DNA of 64,000 nucleotides from Adiantum capillus-veneris (GCA_014529385.2 CM043959.1:56776753-56840752); one strand, 5' to 3'; shown: positions 46,119 to 56,203, numbered from the stretch's first letter. Made by a program: numbers and translations. The notes: generated by a model not told the origin, from the letters alone.

Positions 46119-46310
46119 AGCTCGCCCCATTCACACTTGGGCGCCCATGCTTAGCCAACTAATCCCTTGAATGTTCCAGTTAGAGTGCGCCTCTCATCGG
46201 CGATCACTCTTACCCTTTTCCTATTGGACCGCCAAGCCCGGTACCTGACTCTACCAAAGAAATAATACGGCGTCCGTCTTAGGTGATAGGAATTTGCGTG
46301 AGGGTTAACA

Positions 46311-46324
46311 TGCCCCCCTTCCTG
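46311..46324 (-). promoter_or_regulatory. Polypurine tract and LTR start (LTR begins at 46310)
   Basis: On the minus strand AGGAAGGGGGGCA is followed by TGTTAACCCTC, a polypurine tract next to a TG LTR start. The tract resembles that at 48326. No coding domain of this element was identified to its right. Confidence 0.5.
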
Positions 46325-48235
46325 ATGTAGATTCCGTCTTCGGAAGCTATTGAGTTGAAGCTCGTTCGTCGAGGTGGAAGAGCATTTGAGATGAATGTCC
46401 TTAGCCTTCTTCAGTCACTGCAAAATCAAACAACATTGGCACAGTAATTGCATTCTCATATACAATTAAAAAGCATATGCAGTTGTAGGCAGACAATTTG
46501 ATTGGTAACAGAATTTTAAACCATTTGTCAGCAATAAACATTAAATTGAAATATAATCAAACGCATAAACATTTGTAAAGATAAAAAATTAAACAAGTAT
46601 GGGGTCGCTATTTTAATGGTCAAAAGGCACTAAAGATCGACTATTAATACCATGAGCAAGCTTCTCAATTTTCTCTAGTCAATTAAGTTGTTTAATCGTG
46701 AGAGCCAAGTATTTCATGTCCGAGGGCTGACTAGAGGCTATACCTAGAAGACCTTGTAGTTAAGTTACGATAAAAGGAATTTCTCATGAAATCATCGCCT
46801 GACTGATTACCTTTTCTTTGACCCCCAAAGTCTTTTCACAGTGATTCAATTTTGATGTGTGTGCTTATTTTGTATGGCTTGGGTTTTTTGCTTTTCAAGG
46901 AAAAGCACCCACACTGGGAACCTCTAGGGCTCTAGTACCATAGGCGATACATGTGAGTGGAGTACCGAATCAAGCTGAGGTTTCTCTTCCAGCTTAAGAT
47001 TTTACATTGTGACACTTTGATTTTTTGTTTGTTCGTTTTTAACATTTTAATTTTGTAACTTTGGGGGGTCATATAACACTGTTGCCCTCCCCAGGCTCAT
47101 CACACTAGTAAACTCCCTTTATAATACTTAAGCTAAAGGTCAATAGGGACTAAGCCCTAGTACATTTCACACAATGCTACCTAAATCGGATTAAGAACCT
47201 AAGTAACCATTGATAATTAGGAAGGCATTCCCCATGGTATTAAGAGAAGATCTCTAACGCTTAGCTTGGTCAAACTAGCTTAGTCAGACTGCTGGATTTT
47301 TGAACCTAGACAAGTGATTATGACAAAAAATTACATTGAATTTCATGTTTGATACTAAGCAAATGCGTTGAATATTATGCTACCAATCACAATTAAAGCA
47401 GACAAACATGGATGCAAAAAGATAAGGGGCAATGCTAATGGACAAGAAACACCTGTTTGTGTTGATGGTCGTGCTTGATTTGAAGTGTGAACGAGAGAAA
47501 GATTCCATGAAGGTCCAAATTTTAACAACAGCAACACGTTCCTGTACACACTAGGAAACACAAAGAATACCTCTAGGAGGCTCATCAGTGGGAAAAGGTA
47601 CCAACACTTATTATTGAACACAACAAAAAAACATAAGGAACCCTAACCTAATTATTTGCAATCCCCCTAGAGAGTCAAGGGAATAGGATATTGTAGAGAT
47701 TGAGAGGAAACCCTAAGGCTAAACTCCTATCCTCGTCGTCGAGAAAAACAAAGTCATCATCCGTGAGACCATATGTGCCATCCGTATAATCATGTTAAAC
47801 TTCTTCATCATCAGTGGCACCAATGTTTACTACGAAGATCACTACACACCTATAGTCATCTTGGTCAAAAGGATAGGCTTGTGCAATGGGAGATACACTC
47901 TCTACTAAGTATGGATCAATCATGGTCAAGAGACTTATCAGCCATTCTAACTCCTCGAAATTCCTCTCACATGCTAGCGTACCTACCAAATCCCATTCAT
48001 CACAGGCAAGCACCGGAAAGACCATGTGAAACATTTGTGAAAAGTAACGAGGGTACCTCTCACCCAAGGCAGGAGTGGATGACTCTAGCGTCCTAGCCAT
48101 ATGTGTACACGCAAATAGATGATGATTATAGTGCAAATATTACAAGGGTTGTGTTCTTGTGCATAATGTGTTTTTACGATTTTATGTTATGGCTCTTGCT
48201 CTTTTACTTTTTTATCTTGTTTTGTGAGTATAAGG
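46325..48235 (-). other. No recognisable gene; includes the 3' LTR of the 48-kb element
   Basis: The LTR beginning at 48325 extends leftward an unknown distance. A minus-strand frame at 47795-48136 (113 codons, acidic C-terminus) starts about 100 bases after the TATA box. It may be LTR sequence that happens to be open; I do not recognise it. Confidence 0.4.
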
Positions 48236-48247
48236 CTTTATATATAC
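48236..48247 (-). promoter_or_regulatory. Probable LTR TATA box
   Basis: The minus strand reads GTATATATAAAG about 80 bases after the LTR start at 48325. Confidence 0.5.
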
Positions 48248-48325
48248 ATTCCCTAAGATTCGAGATTGAGAGGTCAGGGAGGAAGGTTGAGAGGGAAGCA
48301 AGTGAATAATGGATGTCAGCAAACA

Positions 48326-48341
48326 CTCCCCCCTTCCTTGG
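48326..48341 (-). promoter_or_regulatory. Polypurine tract of the 48-55 kb Ty3/gypsy element
   Basis: The minus strand reads CCAAGGAAGGGGGGAG followed by TGTTTGCTGACATC, placing the 3' LTR start at 48325. It lies about 140 bases after the end of the last reading frame of the element. Confidence 0.65.
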
Positions 48342-48478
48342 GTAGATCATACCTTTTGGAATGATATTGTCAGCTTTTGAAACCAGTTGTTCCAAGTTGT
48401 TATGGGTGAAGGCTTTAACCAATAGTTTTCAACCGCCCTATGCGTTTCATCTAGTTGCAAGGGTGGTAAGGTACTCTA

Positions 48479-49227
48479 TCATGATTTTATTTGCAACATT
48501 GTTGTAGGTGGTGAACTTACAACAGGAGGTGCAAACTCTTTCTTGCTTGTATGGATATGTACAATGGTAGGTGGAGGTTGTATTGAAGCTTCTATTTCCG
48601 TATAGGAACTACACGAAGAGCAAGAAGCTTCATTTGATTTCGTTGTTCCTGAGCTAGGTGGAACAAATCGTTCTTTCTTCGGTACCCAAACTAGCTCTGG
48701 AGCAGGTGTGTAGCATTCCATGATTTTTTCCTTTTCGCAATCTTCAATTTGTTTTGGAGCCACAGGATTGAGCTCACATGGGCCCGGTGACAAGTAAGAG
48801 TACAATTTACGTTTTAGCACCCATATTTGATCATTTTCTTTATAGTAGCCTTGGGCTTCCAATAGTTTTTTAGGAATCTAGCGCAACGTTTCTTGGGGCA
48901 AATGGGACGTATCTTACTAAGCTCCTGTCTTTTAGCACTGGCTATGGTCGCTAAAGAAACTTTAGGGACCCACTTGTATGTTTTCTTTGTTACATTGGGA
49001 TGGGTCTTGTGTGTCTCAAGCTTTATTTCAACTACATCAGTTGAAGCTCTAGAGAGTTGGGCTATGGGGACATATGGTTCAACCTCTTGGACATGCAATG
49101 TTTTGGGTTTTATTTCCTTAAAAGGCAATATCTCAGGGACTATGGCTTGAGTGGCAGGGCTAAGAGTTGGTTTCTGTGTTGTGACACCCCCTGTCCCCCA
49201 ATTAATAGTGCATTTGGTGGCTATCAT
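48479..49227 (-). pseudogene. C-terminal tail region after the second retropepsin
   Basis: Two frames, 49227-48814 and 48862-48479. The first continues in frame from the retropepsin through a single TAG. The composition is Lys/Pro/Val-rich. Degenerate WVPK-like repeats recur (KWVPKVSL, IWVLKRKL, VWVPKKERF). I do not recognise a domain. It ends about 140 bases from the polypurine tract, where some retroelements have an envelope-like or other accessory frame; no signal peptide or membrane segment is seen. Confidence 0.5.
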
Positions 49228-49485
49228 CTACGTGCGTCCTAGGTTTATATTACCCTCCATAGTTCCAACAAGCATGACCAAAAAGTCTTGAGCTACAACC
49301 CCATTGTCATAACTGACAGAAGTGTGCCAGATTCCAAAAACCGAAGGTTTTTTCTTGTTGACACCCTTGACTTGGATAATACTCTCAAATAGAGGTGGCT
49401 TTCCTAACTGACACCACACCCCGTATGATAGCAGATTATATTTAGCACCTGTGTCCAATAAGGCTGTTATATAGCACTTTTCCAT
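49228..49485 (-). CDS. Second retropepsin-like aspartic protease domain, downstream of integrase
   Basis: 85 codons. TALLDTGAKYNLLSYGVW is a retropepsin active-site loop with intact D-T-G. After about 60 residues FLVMLVGTMEGNINLGRT provides the second hydrophobic strand and a LG-R motif comparable to the ILGRP of the other proteases here. The frame is read directly after the integrase C-terminus (49876-49442), which overlaps it in another frame by 44 bases. A TAG at 49228-49230 is the only break before the tail. The element has a separate protease in the usual place at 54794-55300. Confidence 0.7.
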   Translation of the reverse strand: MEKCYITALLDTGAKYNLLSYGVWCQLGKPPLFESIIQVKGVNKKKPSVFGIWHTSVSYDNGVVAQDFLVMLVGTMEGNINLGRT

Positions 49486-49876
49486 AAGTGTTGTTTAGCT
49501 CAATAGGGTATCGTAGAGGTGTGTCAGAGTCGAACCAATCCTCGTCGGTTTCAATGTGGAATGCATGTGTGACTCCAAGGTTAGCCTCTCGTTTTTGTCT
49601 TATGCGTTGTTTTCGCTCCTTAGCCTCAACTTGAGCTTGTATCTTCTTCAATTCTGTTTGTGCCTTGGCTGCCTTTTTTGTATGGATGGCACGTAGCTCC
49701 TCTTGGCTTAAAGGATTATAGTATCTTTTAAATTTACTCCCATTGAGGAATCCAATGGTTTCAACTCCATCAAGAGTCTCCACACGAATGGTTCCTTGTG
49801 GGGTGATCTCATATACTCTATATGGTCCTTTTCCCGCATATTTCAACTTTTTCTTTTCGTTACGCACTCCATACAT
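49442..49876 (-). CDS. Integrase C-terminal domain with a charged extension
   Basis: 144 codons. KYAGKGPYRVYEITPQGTIR is the GPY-type fold at the integrase C-terminus that contacts DNA. A Lys/Gln/Glu-rich helical stretch follows (about 75-110), then an acidic part (ETDEDWFDSDTP). The end drifts out of frame into the retropepsin region. Upstream the sequence continues in a different frame (KNKDINVGDKFL). Confidence 0.75.
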   Translation of the reverse strand: MYGVRNEKKKLKYAGKGPYRVYEITPQGTIRVETLDGVETIGFLNGSKFKRYYNPLSQEELRAIHTKKAAKAQTELKKIQAQVEAKERKQRIRQKREANLGVTHAFHIETDEDWFDSDTPLRYPIELNNTYGKVLYNSLIGHRC

Positions 49877-49927
49877 AAGGAATTTATCACCAACATTGAT
49901 ATCTTTGTTCTTTAGATGACGGTCAAA

Positions 49928-50291
49928 TTATTTCTTCCTCCTATCTTTCTCCACAAGTGCATTTTGTACAGCTAATTGCCTCTCTTCATCTAGCATTTCA
50001 AGGATATATAATTGCTCAACTAAGGGGTTACCATCCCAACCTTCTTGAGAAGCTACTCGAAGACTAGGAACGACAAACTCCCATGGCTTAACCGCTTCTT
50101 GGCCATACACCATCTTAAATGGTGTGCAATTAATGGCAACTTTGTACGCAGCACGATAAGCCCATAGAGCTTATGTAAGCTTTAAATCCCAATCTGTGCG
50201 ATGAGCTTCCACCGTTTTGGTCAAGATAGAGATTAAGCTCTTGTTGGTGCTCTCAGCTTGGCCATTTGCTTGTGGATAATAAGGTGTGGAC
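49928..50291 (-). pseudogene. Integrase core, second half
   Basis: In broken frames: the block with ANGQAESTNK (catalytic glutamate region) at about 50265-50240, a stop near 50174, then the intact 61-codon frame 50113-49928 with MVYGQEAVKPWEF, the usual block after the core. The catalytic glutamate is present at sequence level. Confidence 0.7.
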
Positions 50292-50633
50292 TTATGGTGA
50301 GCTATCATAAAGTTGGTAGTGAGTTCTTTTATTACCATTTATAAAATGAGTATCATTGTCTCTCACAATCTCAAAGGGACAACCAAATCTTGTAATAATG
50401 TTCTCAAAGAGAAACTTGGCAGTTGACCTCGCATCGGCCTTACGTGTCACCCTGGGTTCCGCCCACTTTGTCACATAGTCAGTGGCAACGATAATATATC
50501 GAGATTGACTGCTACGAGCTGCCGGACAAATTGGGCCTACAAAGTCCAAACTCCATTTTTCAAATGGTTGAGTCACTTTAACAGGATGTAAGGGCATCCT
50601 ATTCTTCGTTGTGTGATCTTGTAACGTTGGCAT
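50292..50633 (-). CDS. Integrase core, first half
   Basis: 113 codons. FEKWSLDFVGPI holds the first catalytic aspartate; IIVATDYVTKWAEPR is the following block; FGCPFEIVRDNDTHF holds the second aspartate. The last ten codons have shifted frame. Integrase inserts the DNA copy into the host chromosome. Confidence 0.85.
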   Translation of the reverse strand: MPTLQDHTTKNRMPLHPVKVTQPFEKWSLDFVGPICPAARSSQSRYIIVATDYVTKWAEPRVTRKADARSTAKFLFENIITRFGCPFEIVRDNDTHFINGNKRTHYQLYDSSP

Positions 50634-51112
50634 TCATCACATCCTTTTGCAAAAAGTGATGCATCCTTAAATAAGGTTGGCCACCAATAGCCTGATTGCA
50701 ACACCTTTCTAGCTATTAGTTCCCCTGAGAAATGTCCTCCGGCTATATCCATGTGGGCTTCTTGCAGTATGTATAAATACTCACCCTCACGGGCACAACG
50801 TCTAAGAATATCATCCTTCCCTAGCCTGTAGAGAGTTCCTGCAATGAGAGAGTAAGGTTCACATTCTTTTAACAGTTTTCGAGCTATGTCTTTACGAAGC
50901 TCTTTGGGTGGAAAACCATTAACTAGAAAGTTCACAATCTTCTCACTCCATTCACGTATGGTTTTGACTAGGAAAAGAGAAGTATCGGACAACTCATCAT
51001 CGACTCCAATAGGGGCTTCACCATTGGGTATGCGAAACAAATGATCCACCATGACATGTCTTTTACCAGGTCTCACCACAATGGTAAAATCAAACTCGAG
51101 GAGAATTAACAA
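50573..51112 (-). CDS. RNase H C-terminus and integrase zinc-binding domain
   Basis: 179 codons. It begins with FTIVVRPGKRHVMVDHLFRI, the last RNase H block (the usual xADALSR reads VDHLFR). A variable linker follows. The integrase zinc module comes near residues 125-170: EAHMDIAGGHFSGELIARKV, then YWWPTLFKDASLFAKGCDEC, giving H-H-C-C. The middle of RNase H (51113-51300) is readable only in other frames (TTIEREGL, VDHQAL). Confidence 0.85.
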   Translation of the reverse strand: MLILLEFDFTIVVRPGKRHVMVDHLFRIPNGEAPIGVDDELSDTSLFLVKTIREWSEKIVNFLVNGFPPKELRKDIARKLLKECEPYSLIAGTLYRLGKDDILRRCAREGEYLYILQEAHMDIAGGHFSGELIARKVLQSGYWWPTLFKDASLFAKGCDECQRYKITQRRIGCPYILLK

Positions 51113-51285
51113 CCATCATGTAATTCTTCCCGTGGAACAAGGTTTATTTACTAGATACAACAAGGCTTGATGATCAACATAGAAAACAAACTTGCTGGCT
51201 AGAAGGTAGTAGAAAAATTTCTTCACTGCATAAATCATACCTAAACCTTCTCGCTCTATAGTGGTGTAGTTTCTTTCGGCATCAT

Positions 51286-52197
51286 TCAATTGACGCTTGC
51301 AAAGCTAATGGGGTAGTTCAGTTTATGTTCTCTTGGTTGAGCTAGAATACACCCAATAGCAAAGTTCAATGCATCAATATGCACATGGGAAATTACATTC
51401 CAATCGGGCACTCGTAGAATAGGAGCGCTAGTCAAGGTCTTTTTCAATGACTCATAAGCATGGTCACACTCCGCGGTCCATTGGAACTCAATAAGAAGCT
51501 TGTACAAAGGACGAGCTATCTCGGCAGAGTTTAAAATAAACCGTTGGTAATAACCAACACGTTTCATGAACCTTTGAACTCCTTTATAGTTTGTAGGTGG
51601 TGGCAATTCAGCAATGGCTTTAATTTTGCTCTCATTTGTGGAAATGCCATTTTTGGACACTATATGCCCTAAAATGACTCCATGTTTAACCCAAAATTGG
51701 CATTTGAAAGGTTTTAAAGAGATGCGATACGATCTACACTTCTCAAACACTTTTTGTAAGCATGATAGATGTTCTTTCCAAGAGGAATAAACACAAAGGT
51801 CATCTAAGAAAGCTTCACAAAACTCCCTCAAATATTCTCTAAAAGCAGTGTTTATTAATCTTTGAAAGGTAGCAGGGGCATTGGTTAAGACAAAAGCCAT
51901 AACACGAAATGCTAACACTCCAAATTCGATTATCAAGGTTGTTTTAGCTTGGTCCTCCATTGCAATTGTGATTTGATTGTAGCCAGAGTACCCATCTAAA
52001 AAGCTATAAGCTTCCTTCCCTACAACTCTTTCAAGCACATGTTCTGAATATGGCAAGGGGTAATGGTCCCTCCTAGTGGCGGCATTGACCTTCTTGAGAT
52101 CCACGCACACTCTGAGTTTCCCATTCTTTTTTGACACAATCACTATTAGAGACACCCATTCTGAGTGCTCAATAGAGTATATGAATCCGCATTTCAC
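51286..52197 (-). CDS. Reverse transcriptase and RNase H N-terminus
   Basis: 303 codons, in frame with 52422-52225 through a single TAA. VSKKNGKLRVCVDLKKVN, YSFLDGYSGYNQI, LTNAPATFQRL and catalytic FLDD (130-133) are present; the usual MPFGL block has become MAFVL. The connection domain (LGHIVSKNGI, RFMKRVGYYQRFI) leads to the RNase H start (HIDALNFAIGCILAQ) with its first aspartate. It is relatively well preserved for an element carrying several breaks. Confidence 0.9.
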   Translation of the reverse strand: MKCGFIYSIEHSEWVSLIVIVSKKNGKLRVCVDLKKVNAATRRDHYPLPYSEHVLERVVGKEAYSFLDGYSGYNQITIAMEDQAKTTLIIEFGVLAFRVMAFVLTNAPATFQRLINTAFREYLREFCEAFLDDLCVYSSWKEHLSCLQKVFEKCRSYRISLKPFKCQFWVKHGVILGHIVSKNGISTNESKIKAIAELPPPTNYKGVQRFMKRVGYYQRFILNSAEIARPLYKLLIEFQWTAECDHAYESLKKTLTSAPILRVPDWNVISHVHIDALNFAIGCILAQPREHKLNYPISFASVN

Positions 52198-52224
52198 AAG
52201 CTTTTCAATCTCTTCTTGAACGAT

Positions 52225-52378
52225 TTATGCATATTTAGGATTCATTGGGTAGGGTCGTTGCTGAAATGGTTTAGCCATGTTATTCATGGGGATTGTGTGT
52301 TGCACCACGGAAGGTGGAACACCTTTCATATCATGATATGTCCAGGCAAATATATCCCTGAATTCCTTGATAATTTCT
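52225..52378 (-). pseudogene. Start of the RT domain (linker block)
   Basis: KEIIKEFRDIFAWTYHDMKG followed by HTIPM and QQRPYPMNPKYA is the conserved run into RT. The same block occurs at 58790-58950 in the neighbouring element (YRDIFAWSYKDLKGVDPEI). The codons before it (52422-52379) derive from the inserted transposon, not from pol. A TAA at 52225 separates it from the RT frame. Confidence 0.8.
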
Positions 52379-52382
52379 TTAA

Positions 52383-53721
52383 CACTAGAATGGTAACATG
52401 ACACTTTTATGTCCTTGGACACTTTTGTGTCCTGTTAAGTGACCATTTTACTTGAATTATTTGAAGAGTATGAAAATGAATTTCTAGGTGCTATATATCC
52501 ACAAAGTTGCGTTATGAGCTGAAAAAAACTTAGCATTTTTTTTTGAGTATCGATCTCACCATTAACCTTACTCTTGCACAACATTTTTGAACTTAAACTG
52601 TGTGAAAAAACGGGTCCTGTTTTTTACCTTTTTTCAATTTTTGGCAACTATACCACTCTAAACTTCATGTTTGTGAGGTTTAGATGGCTAGAGGTTAGGC
52701 CTTCATAGTTCTCAACATGTTTTGATGCTTGTAGGGAGAGCTAAGTGTTACAATTGAGAGTTATGACCAATTTATAAGAATTGCATAATCCTGTTTTTTG
52801 GCCAAAATTAGCACTTTTATGATTTTTTTGGTGGCTTTCTTGATATCGAAATTCAATTTTGATTGTGTAAGTGTAATGTATAACATAAAGCTAATCTTCC
52901 TTGAGTTTTGGGGGACCTAATATGCTATATAGCATAGTATATGATGATGGTTGAGTTTTTTGATTGCTGAAGAATACGATACATTTAAGAGTAGCAAGTA
53001 TAACTTTCTCAATATTGCTAGTTTCTTAGGCCAATTGTGTGTATTTTGTAGGTAGTAACCATATCTAATCATAGACTACAAACTTGGCTAGATATTGAGT
53101 AGTTTTTATGGGTTTCTAGAGGTCATAATGCTAAACCCAGTTTTTTCATGTTTGCTATATTTAGCACTTTATCATTGCCCCCAAGGTTCCAATTGTAAGA
53201 TATCCATTATCATTTTGACATGCTCCATGGCTCCTTTTTAATCCAAAGGCCCAAAGGAAACTAAGAAAACATGTATCTAGTATCCGTATTGAGCGTGACT
53301 ATAGAAACTTTGATGATAGGTCCACAGAATGGTAAAAATGAAACTTTTTTGTACCTATTTTTTTTTACCAAAAAACAATTAGTGAGGTAAAAGCAACCAT
53401 ATGTTTTGGTCACCAACACATTGAAGTTAACGGGGCATTTTATCTCATGTCCTACAAAAATCCCCAATCTTATTTATATGCAATCAACCGTAAGAAATTG
53501 CTGTTTTGGGCAAAATGCACTGGTCCATCAACTTTGGAGGCTTGTAGTGACCAAGGGATGAGAAAAATTACAAGTTTCTCATTTTTTCCATATGTAGTAG
53601 TTATTGAACTATAAGCTCATGAAAGGATTTTTCAAAATGAGTGGATCTACTATGGTTTTGGAATTTTTTCCCAAAACCCTGAAAGGACACTTTTATGTCC
53701 TGTTAGGTTACCATTCTAGTG
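52383..53721. mobile_element. Inverted-repeat DNA transposon with TTAA target duplication
   Basis: 1,339 bp. The left end is CACTAGAATGGTAAC and the right end is its exact inverse GTTACCATTCTAGTG. It is flanked by TTAA on both sides (52379-52382 and 53722-53725). Just inside each end are GGACACTTTT(G/A)TGTCC hairpins. When element plus one TTAA is ignored, the pol linker reads continuously across the site. TTAA duplication is the mark of piggyBac-type elements, while the CACTA terminus recalls En/Spm. No transposase domain is recognised; the longest inner frame is 68 codons. Confidence 0.85.
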
Positions 53722-53725
53722 TTAA

Positions 53726-54793
53726 GTACACTCTTCAGTCTCGATCATATCTTGGGCAATGAAAATAGGTTTGGACTCTTATCCTGGGTCTGCTAACTCT
53801 ATTTTCTTAACTATCGGTGGACCGTCATAGACTCCATTGCTCCCATCGATAGGTTTTCTTTGAGCCTTTGTATACACAACCTTACGTTCCTCTGTGGTAT
53901 AGGATTTGAAATGTTCAGGTGCAGGGTGTAAGTTTGTGGGGTCATGTTGTTCTGTGGACTGTGATTTCACTTCCGATTCCTTTTATTGTTGAGCTAACTC
54001 TCAATTTTGTCGTCTCCTTACGGTACGGCCCAACTTTGACTTCTCTGTAGCCTCTAGTTGTGCGATGTCAATGGGTTGTGGTCTACACAACATAACGCTT
54101 TGAAGGTATTCACCCCAGTTATCTACCAACTTTCAATGAGCATCACATGCCCCTATATAATTAAGCCATTCTGCGGTAGATTTCTTTTCATTTATTCTAG
54201 CACGCACATTTGCTCGATATCGTCGCCTCTTATATCTCTTACTCTTCTTGTCTAATTTTCGATTACAACAGATCTCCAGTGAACAGTCACTAGATGAATC
54301 GCTTCTTATGTCTTATGCTCCCTTGGATAGATTGTCATATGGGGTACCCCTGGGCCCTGAATGGTTCTCCCCACATTTGTACTAAGATTTAACTCAGATT
54401 CTTTGTCCTCAGAGTCAATTTCAATTGATGATTCTGACCCCAAATCGTGTGGGCTATAGTCTTGTGAGGCGCTACTGGTTCCAATGCCAGTCAAACTTTC
54501 ATCTTGTAGGTCATCAGAAGCTATATGCATTGCTTCTAGCATATTTAAGGGTACGAGTGGAGGCATTTCATCCCCCTCAAGTGTTACCCAGGTCGTCCCC
54601 CTTTTTCCCCAAGTGTCTATGGTTGTTGTTAGGTGGACCCAATCCACATTGTCCAACTCAGTCATCCCAAGTAGTACATCCATATAAGGAGAATCTTCCC
54701 CAACATCAGTGTCCGCTTTACACGTGTAACAATATTGCAATGGGGCCGAGTGAATTGTGGTGTCAGATCTATGATCAATTATAAACCTGTTTC
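53726..54793 (-). pseudogene. Protease-RT linker region of pol
   Basis: Two open pieces, 54740-54306 and 53970-53779, are joined by broken sequence. The first is acidic and Ser-rich; the second (HFKSYTTEERKVVYTKAQRK) is comparable to the HYKRYTLQNRKIRV segment in the same place in the neighbouring element. No enzyme domain is visible. Confidence 0.55.
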
Positions 54794-55300
54794 CTAGAGG
54801 ATGTGCTCGATCAGTCTCACAAGATCCACTCGAATGACAGAATCTTGGAACTGCAAGTAGACATGGTTTTTAGACCAGTCATGCACCATTTTTGCTTCCC
54901 TCATGAAAGGACGTCCTAAGATCATCTCCGATGCCATCTTCTGTTTGGAGAAATCCATAACAATGAAGGTAATCCTTATTTTATGTCCAAAGACCTTGAT
55001 CTTGAGATCTTCTAGCATCCAAATAGGTTTAACAATAGACCCATTGGCCATCTTCACTACAATGGTTGTGGTCGCAAGGTGAGGTCTTCCCATAGTTTCC
55101 CAACAATTTTTAGTCACAATGCTAACCCCAGCGCCACCATCAAGGATTCCCTTCACAGTTAATCCCTTAGTAGTGATTGGTATGGTCGCATTGGATTTAT
55201 CACCTCCAAAGTATTGTCCCAACTTGTTAACAGATATTTCTATAACAAGGTTCTCATCTAGGTTGGGTTGTGGATCTAAGTGTTCCTCCTCTATTGGCAT
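54794..55300 (-). CDS. Aspartic protease (retropepsin) of the 48-55 kb element
   Basis: 168 codons. KGILDGGAGVSIVTKNCWET is the active-site loop; the D-S/T-G triad reads DGG. FIVMDFSKQKMASEMILGRP gives the second strand and the ILGRP motif typical of plant retropepsins. The homologous domain at 59847-60476 has DSG. This is the normal position, between gag and RT. Upstream (55301-55570) a Glu/Pro-rich stretch in two frames leads to the inverted gag. Confidence 0.85.
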   Translation of the reverse strand: MPIEEEHLDPQPNLDENLVIEISVNKLGQYFGGDKSNATIPITTKGLTVKGILDGGAGVSIVTKNCWETMGRPHLATTTIVVKMANGSIVKPIWMLEDLKIKVFGHKIRITFIVMDFSKQKMASEMILGRPFMREAKMVHDWSKNHVYLQFQDSVIRVDLVRLIEHIL

Positions 55301-55570
55301 CTCCCAGTTCCATCCATCTGTGCAAACTGTGGTAGCCCAAACTTTAGCTCTCCATTGAGGAAGGCTCGAAGAGCTGAGACTAGCTCAAGGTCTTTATATA
55401 GTTTGGACATGATGGTGGTTCTAACTTCTAAGACATGAAATCCATCAATTTGGCAATGTTTAACAGCACCTTTTGGACTTTAGTCCCTTGATGTGGGGAA
55501 GATGGGATCTCCATTTCTTCAATAGGATCAAGTAGTCCCTCTGTAAACATTCTTTCCATCAGTTCTTATT
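55301..55570 (-). pseudogene. Gag-protease spacer
   Basis: The minus-strand frames contain LLDPIEEMEIPSSPHQ and LYKDLELVSALRAFLNGELK, separated by a frameshift. This is ordinary coding composition with no named domain. The region stops near 55570, where the sequence changes to plus-strand gag. Confidence 0.45.
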
Positions 55571-55581
55571 TCCATGGGACT

Positions 55582-56121
55582 ATGCCGGCTAGCATTAGCA
55601 TGTCACATCCGATGTTTGCTATGCCTAGGGCCACACATATGACCTTTGGGCCGCCACATGGCACAACACCGTACCAAACGTGGAACCCAAGGGCTTCCTA
55701 TGCGCCAAGCCCAATGCCAATACCTGCTCCACATGTAGTCTCTGGAGCACCTTCACCCACATTGCCTGGTCACTTAGGTGACTTGGCAACATTTGCTCAA
55801 GCTATCGGTCGATCTATTGCTGAGAATATGCGTAACACGCCTGATAGAGAGCCTAGAAGTAAGGTAGTACAAATAGCCAAGCTCACACAAAAATTTAGTG
55901 GAGACGGGGATGTGAGAAAGCATATCAAAGTGTTTGAACAAATATGCGATTCTCTAGGAGAACACAATGACATGCATAAGAGTAATGCTTTAAGCCTAAC
56001 CTTAAGTGGGAAGGCAGGGGATTGGTATAGAACCCTAAGGGTGGAAGAAAAAACGATTTACCCTACTCTTAGGAGACTGTTCTTGAAAGAATACATACGA
56101 GAGGAGTGCTTTGGGGTGTAG
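55582..56121 (+). CDS. Gag core, in inverted orientation to its pol
   Basis: 179 codons. A Pro/Met/Ser-rich N-terminus is followed by VAQxxxKLTQKFSGDGDVRKHI-type sequence (at about 105-125) and ALSLTLSGKAGDWYRTL, the retrotransposon gag core. Homologous blocks in the minus-strand gag are YSGSGDPYDHL and GMTLEGKALTWF. The frame ends at TAG (56119-56121). Past the stop the same gag continues in another frame (REGESVKEFISRLKHL near 56150-56190). Confidence 0.8.
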   Translation: MPASISMSHPMFAMPRATHMTFGPPHGTTPYQTWNPRASYAPSPMPIPAPHVVSGAPSPTLPGHLGDLATFAQAIGRSIAENMRNTPDREPRSKVVQIAKLTQKFSGDGDVRKHIKVFEQICDSLGEHNDMHKSNALSLTLSGKAGDWYRTLRVEEKTIYPTLRRLFLKEYIREECFGV

Positions 56122-56203
56122 CCTCTCAACTCTAGAAAGCCCAACGAGAGGAAGGAGAGTCGGTAAAAGAATTTATTAGTCGCTTGAAGCATTTGAATTC
56201 TCG

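Larger units (their letters stand above)
48326..55570 (-). mobile_element. Non-chromovirus Ty3/gypsy element, pol part
   Basis: Right to left: protease (55300-54794), linker, RT, RNase H, integrase, a second retropepsin-like domain, a tail region and the polypurine tract. No chromodomain is present. The integrase has the TDYVTKW block, which from general knowledge recalls the Tat/Athila side of Ty3/gypsy. The expected gag lies just to the right but in inverted orientation. A TTAA-flanked transposon (52383-53721) interrupts the linker. Confidence 0.85.
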
